Source: an uncultured Lentisphaeraceae bacterium (GTDB lineage Bacteria > Verrucomicrobiota > Kiritimatiellia > RFP12 > DVOR01). From it: a stretch of DNA of 6,163 nt. The position numbers and the translations under genes were made by a program. Numbering within the stretch: the stretch's first letter is position 1; every line of letters begins with the position of its first letter. Below, piece after piece: positions 1 to 6,163 of the stretch. The stretch is from positions 1 through 6,163 of the forward strand of contig CAMGJH010000071.1 of assembly GCA_946056345.1 (NCBI GenBank), written 5' to 3'. The notes beneath the pieces are model-generated. The model made no database searches, was not told the DNA's origin, and worked only from the letters and a program-made list of their open reading frames with translations.

Positions 1-3
1 CAC

Positions 4-29
4 GAAAGTCCAACGACTTTCTTGTTTTT
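4..29 (+). terminator. Terminator-like hairpin with T-rich tail, probably ending an upstream transcript
   Basis: A perfect 7-bp stem (GAAAGTC at 4-10, GACTTTC at 15-21) closes a CAAC tetraloop and is followed at once by TTGTTTTT (22-29). This is the form of an intrinsic terminator or attenuator reading rightward. The stem has only three G-C pairs, so it may be partial rather than complete. The gene it would terminate lies left of the window. In many bacteria that gene would be rplL, but nothing here proves it. The TTG TTTTT tail is interrupted by one G. Confidence 0.55.
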
Positions 30-59
30 GGCGCGCGCCGCCCCCTAGGGGGCGCCCCC
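30..59. repeat. Cluster of overlapping GC palindromes
   Basis: Three perfect palindromes lie end to end or overlap: GGCGCGCGCC (30-39), CGCCCCCTAGGGGGCG (39-54) and GGGGGCGCCCCC (48-59). The G run at 48-52 can pair either with the C run at 41-45 or with that at 55-59, so the RNA hairpins exclude each other. The 39-54 hairpin would have about 6 bp and a CUAG loop. No T tract follows, so this is not itself a classic terminator. It could be a dispersed intergenic repeat, a protein site, or an extra structure stabilising the 3' end of the upstream RNA. The function is unknown. Confidence 0.6.
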
Positions 60-117
60 TCCTGCTTCTCTTCATCCACCGTCTTGCCATCCTTCTTCCT
101 CTGACTTTTCTTTCTTA
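55..117 (+). other. C-rich, G-poor pyrimidine tract (possible Rho-loading type sequence)
   Basis: In the 60 bases from 61 to 120 I count about 23 C and only 5 G, with long runs of C and T and little ability to fold. Such unstructured C-over-G RNA is the known preference of the termination factor Rho. Coming right after the hairpins, it could back up termination of read-through transcription before the rpoB promoter. This is inference from composition alone. The tract carries no credible gene: one frame stays open to a TAG at 136-138 but reads as a leucine-rich, family-less peptide. Confidence 0.35.
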
Positions 118-130
118 CGACTGCGCAATT

Positions 131-162
131 ACATTGTAGACGGTTCACATTGTAGACGGTTC
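131..162. repeat. Perfect 16-base tandem direct repeat upstream of the rpoB promoter
   Basis: ACATTGTAGACGGTTC occurs twice in immediate succession (131-146 and 147-162) with no mismatch, and the next two bases (AC) begin a third copy that breaks off. The second copy ends 11 bases before the -35 box. Its position fits a pair of binding sites for an activator or repressor of rpoBC, though a 16-bp period puts the two copies on roughly opposite faces of the helix. A recent slippage duplication without function is the plain alternative. Confidence 0.7.
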
Positions 163-178
163 ACCCTAAGGGGTTGAC
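159..178. promoter_or_regulatory. Imperfect dyad overlapping the -35 box (operator-like)
   Basis: GTTCACCC (159-166) and GGGTTGAC (171-178) form an inverted repeat around TAAG: six Watson-Crick matches, one G-T and one mismatch. Its core CCCTAAGGG (164-172) is a perfect odd-centred palindrome. The left arm lies in the second tandem repeat and the right arm contains most of the -35 box, so a protein bound here would affect polymerase access. No regulator can be named from the sequence. Confidence 0.35.
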
Positions 179-203
179 TTTTGGGGGTGGTTTGTGATAT
201 GTT
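174..203 (+). promoter_or_regulatory. Probable sigma-70 type promoter of rpoB-rpoC with extended -10
   Basis: The -35 box is TTGACT (174-179), 5 of 6 to consensus. An 18-base spacer leads to TATGTT (198-203), 4 of 6 to TATAAT, with TG at 195-196 giving the TGn extension that compensates for a weaker -10. Transcription would start near 209-211, leaving a leader of about 180 bases before the rpoB ATG. GATATG (196-201) is a second, poorer reading of the -10. The promoter lies after the terminator-like hairpin and before the only gene start in the region, which supports its role. Confidence 0.6.
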
Positions 204-209
204 TTGTCA

Positions 210-389
210 ATCCATTAGGTCTCTGGGCTTGATGGTGTCGGTCTGCGCAGGCGATCCAGCGGTCTACTGTCGCGCGCGGGCTCGGCTTTCGCCGGAGCGG
301 AGGGCGTTGGAATCGCCCCTGCTGACGTTGGACCTGCGCCTGGTGGCGCGGGCTTGGACGACGAGAACCCCTTATTAGAGGTGTCAGGC
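210..389 (+). other. Structured 5' leader of rpoB
   Basis: This stretch has no gene I can support. It contains three local hairpins: 280-298 (GCTCGGC pairing with GCCGGAGC around TTTC, with one bulged G), 302-318 (GGGCG and CGCCC with a 7-base loop) and 336-349 (GCGCC and GGCGC closing TGGT). An 8-base palindrome, CTGCGCAG, lies at 243-250. A 48-codon frame from an ATG at 232 to a stop at 376-378 has no good ribosome site and an arginine-rich product of no known family, so I do not call it. The hairpins may allow control of rpoB translation or stability, but none matches a riboswitch or ribosomal-protein site that I recognise. Confidence 0.4.
377..383 (+). promoter_or_regulatory. Ribosome binding site that fixes the rpoB start
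   Basis: AGAGGTG ends 6 bases before the ATG at 390, a normal Shine-Dalgarno spacing. The in-frame TTG at 354 would add 12 residues but has no comparable site and sits just after a GC hairpin (336-349). The ATG is therefore the better start. Confidence 0.75.
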
Positions 390-4343
<3,954 letters not shown>

Positions 4344-4347
4344 CTTC

Positions 4348-4353
4348 GGAGGT
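4348..4353 (+). promoter_or_regulatory. Strong ribosome binding site of rpoC in the rpoB-rpoC gap
   Basis: GGAGGT lies 7 bases before the rpoC ATG, in a gap of only 17 bases after the rpoB stop. It is closer to consensus than the rpoB site. The gap has no room for a promoter or terminator, so the two genes are co-transcribed. Confidence 0.9.
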
Positions 4354-4360
4354 TTAGCCC

Positions 4361-6163
<1,803 letters not shown>

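Noticed and set aside
1..138. C-terminal end of an upstream gene such as rplL reading into the window
   Set aside because: No frame gives the lysine-rich conserved end of L7/L12 or any familiar protein end, and the region begins with a terminator-like hairpin.
131..164. The two direct repeats as the start of a CRISPR array
   Set aside because: The 16-base units are directly adjacent with no spacers, only two copies exist, and no cas gene is present.
181..378. Small + strand frame in the rpoB leader (65 codons; 48 from the ATG at 232)
   Set aside because: The early start codons overlap the proposed -10 box, the ATG at 232 has only a distant AGG upstream, and the Arg-rich product resembles nothing known. 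A leader peptide cannot be excluded but is not supported.
354..389. TTG at 354 as the rpoB start, giving 12 extra residues
   Set aside because: It has no good ribosome site and is a rare start codon. The ATG at 390 has AGAGGTG at the right distance and gives a normal beta N-terminus.

Overview
This window holds the start of an RNA polymerase large-subunit operon: a complete rpoB (RNA polymerase beta) followed 17 bases later by the first 601 codons of rpoC (beta prime), which runs off the right edge. Both genes are on the + strand. The DNA is GC-rich and the proteins are full-length and intact as far as they can be seen, with every catalytic motif I checked in place. The style of the beta and beta-prime sequences suggests a bacterium of the PVC group, most likely Verrucomicrobiota or a close relative. 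Examples are the ELLEN-CRQGLARTERLI segment, the VLAEEEGIVAYV segment and the rpoC fragment ending in LFNEVWP. This placement is from memory of the families, not from a search, and is only moderately certain.

Layout. Positions 1-389 hold no convincing gene. They look like a compact regulatory region: a terminator-like hairpin with a T-rich tail (4-29), overlapping GC palindromes (30-59), a C-rich and G-poor pyrimidine tract (55-117), a perfect 16-base tandem repeat (131-162), an imperfect dyad over a good -35 box, an extended -10 (promoter 174-203), and a leader of about 180 bases with three small hairpins. rpoB then runs from an ATG at 390 with a good ribosome binding site to a TAA at 4341-4343. 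rpoC starts at 4361 behind a strong GGAGGT.

How it works together. In most bacteria rpoB and rpoC are transcribed after the rplKAJL ribosomal protein genes. No part of rplL is visible here. The hairpin at the left edge followed by a separate promoter suggests that rpoBC has its own transcription start in this organism, perhaps with some read-through from upstream. The two products assemble with alpha and omega into core RNA polymerase, and their close spacing favours equal translation.

I do not see an undescribed biological system. The coding part is ordinary housekeeping. The points most worth a second look are the repeat-dyad-promoter arrangement upstream of rpoB and a marked change of synonymous codon choice along rpoB into rpoC.
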